In this document: positions 50,298 through 51,255 of the stretch, piece by piece
Numbering within the stretch: position 1 is the first letter of the stretch
Layout of the letters: each line of letters opens with the position of its first letter
DNA from: Gammaproteobacteria bacterium
GTDB taxonomy: Bacteria; Pseudomonadota; Gammaproteobacteria; Steroidobacterales; Steroidobacteraceae
NCBI GenBank assembly: GCA_028293725.1
Contig: JAQGOE010000045.1
Span: forward strand, 1-51,255
Direction of reading: 5' to 3'
DNA length: 51,255 nt
Program-made: the position numbers and the translations under genes
Notes under the pieces: model-generated
Seen by the model: only the letters and a program-made list of their open reading frames with translations
Database searches by the model: none
Told to the model about the DNA's origin: nothing

Positions 50298-51255
50298 AAC
50301 GTCTCGTCGCCCTGCTTCTGTTGTTGATGCTGGCGGAAGTGGCTTCCGCGCATATCTCCAGCAGCGGATTCCTGGTCATCAAGGTGCAGGGCCGGAGTCT
50401 GAGTGGCTCGTTGGAAATAGCGGTTCGCGACGCCGAGCTGGCTGTTGGAGCCGACGCGAATCACGACGGCAAAATCACCTGGGGCGAACTGCGCGCTACC
50501 GAGCCCAGGCTCGCCCGATATGTGGCGCAACACCTCGTCCTGCGCGCGCAGGAGTCGGACTGTCCCCTGACATTCCAACCACTCCAGGTGAACGAGCGCG
50601 TCGACGGTAACTACGCGTGGCTGCCGTTTACCGCGCAATGTGGCGCCCCCCCGGGGAACCTGTCCGTGCGTTATACCCTGATGGATGACCTCGACCCCTC
50701 GCATCGAGGCTTGTTGACTCTGACATCAGGGACGACTGCCCAGACGGGCGTCCTCGGGGGAAAGAACTCCATTGCCTCTTTCACCGTCGACGAGACCTCG
50801 CGATGGCGCGCGTTCGTGGAATATCTGCAGGCGGGCGTCCAGCACATCTGGGGGGGTATCGATCACCTGTTGTTCCTGATCTCCCTGCTGCTGCCAGCGG
50901 TTCTATCCAGGGCCAAGGGTCATTGGGAGCCCGTCGCCAGCGCCCGTCCCGCTTTCCTAAGTATCCTGAAGGTGGTCACGGCCTTTACCCTGGCACATTC
51001 GATCACCCTGACATTGGCGGCATTGGACGTGGTGCGCCTGCCGAGCCGGCTGACGGAATCCGTGATCGCCGCTTCCATCATTGTGGCGGCGCTGAATAAC
51101 ATCTTCCCCGTGGTCACAGAGAGTCGTGCCCGCATCGCCTTCGCGTTCGGACTTTTGCACGGCTTCGGGTTTGCCTCCGTGCTGGCCGACATGGGCTTGC
51201 CGAGCGGCGCCCGACTTTTGTCGCTGTTGGCCTTCAACCTGGGCATCGAGGCCGG
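50294..51255 (+). CDS. HupE/UreJ-family membrane protein with an EF-hand loop (partial, runs off the right edge)
   Basis: At least 320 residues are present; the gene has no stop before the edge. A signal peptide covers 1-19 (ending ASA, then H). The exported N-terminal domain carries a canonical 12-residue EF-hand loop at 54-65 (DANHDGKITWGE: Asp54, Asn56, Asp58, Thr62, Glu65), which would bind calcium or a similar ion. From about 170 the HupE/UreJ membrane domain follows, with His184 and the HLLF after GGID (HIWGGIDHLLF), HSITL at 235 and HGFGFASVLAD at 289. HupE and UreJ move nickel or cobalt in hydrogenase and urease gene sets; neither is near. The start overlaps the TPR stop. Confidence 0.88.
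   Translation, partial: MKRLVALLLLLMLAEVASAHISSSGFLVIKVQGRSLSGSLEIAVRDAELAVGADANHDGKITWGELRATEPRLARYVAQHLVLRAQESDCPLTFQPLQVNERVDGNYAWLPFTAQCGAPPGNLSVRYTLMDDLDPSHRGLLTLTSGTTAQTGVLGGKNSIASFTVDETSRWRAFVEYLQAGVQHIWGGIDHLLFLISLLLPAVLSRAKGHWEPVASARPAFLSILKVVTAFTLAHSITLTLAALDVVRLPSRLTESVIAASIIVAALNNIFPVVTESRARIAFAFGLLHGFGFASVLADMGLPSGARLLSLLAFNLGIEA

Overview
The window is high-GC, gene-dense chromosomal DNA with short intergenic gaps, many 4-base start/stop overlaps, and Shine-Dalgarno sequences before most starts. The gene families are those of a Gram-negative proteobacterium: a TonB-dependent receptor, an RND/DHA2-type tripartite efflux set with an outer-membrane lipoprotein, SlyX, HutD, a FadR-type GntR regulator, and Tat-exported molybdenum hydroxylases. 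A soil or water gammaproteobacterium of the Steroidobacter/Nevskia kind would fit, but this is an inference from family content. I see no rRNA, tRNA, CRISPR array, phage or intact insertion sequence. All genes appear to be chromosomal housekeeping or metabolic genes, apart from one broken Rpn-family nuclease remnant near the left end.

Layout. 1-2.0 kb: a small methyltransferase and the Rpn/transposase_31 fragment. 2.1-4.8 kb: a three-gene operon (GbsR/MarR regulator, DUF4166 protein, TIGR01777 epimerase fused to a DCC/DUF393 domain) behind a perfect 14+14 bp palindrome. 4.8-7.5 kb: a molybdenum hydroxylase pair on the minus strand. 7.7-12.4 kb: small exported protein, EamA exporter with divergent CGNR regulator, cupin, AraC regulator, class V aminotransferase. 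12.6-19.5 kb: an overlapping operon of HlyD, DHA2 MFS, outer-membrane factor and HpnB-like glycosyltransferase, followed by a large membrane protein. 19.6-22.2 kb: a second molybdenum hydroxylase pair. 22.2-27.5 kb: ArsC/YffB-like protein, GtrA-ArnT fusion glycosyltransferase, FAD oxidoreductase, triheme cytochrome c. 27.3-29.2 kb: xth-tauD-slyX. 29.4-38.7 kb: a hexuronide-use locus. 38.7-46.5 kb: signalling and envelope genes (PilZ, alcohol dehydrogenase-like, HDOD, prolyl oligopeptidase, histidine kinase, WXXGXW lipoprotein). 46.6-51.3 kb: HutD, then a DUF4331 / lipoprotein / TPR / HupE operon that runs off the right edge.

How the genes work together. The hexuronide locus is the clearest pathway. 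A TonB-dependent receptor would bring oligosaccharides across the outer membrane, a secreted GH2 glycosidase with a malectin domain would cut them, an ExuT-like permease would carry uronate inside, and ManD would dehydrate D-mannonate. A FadR/GntR (UxuR-like) regulator sits at the end. Three near-identical 15-bp sites (consensus AAGTGGYCKKACCAS) lie before manD, before the receptor gene and before the regulator, which points to one regulon. The downstream and upstream steps (uronate isomerase, fructuronate reductase, KDG kinase) are not in the window.

The least understood unit is the DUF4331-lipoprotein-TPR-HupE operon at the right end. Its first gene's ribosome-binding site lies in one arm of a perfect 10-bp inverted repeat, and its HupE protein carries a canonical EF-hand loop. 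This is the best candidate in the window for an undescribed system. I propose an envelope metal-related role, but that is inference only.
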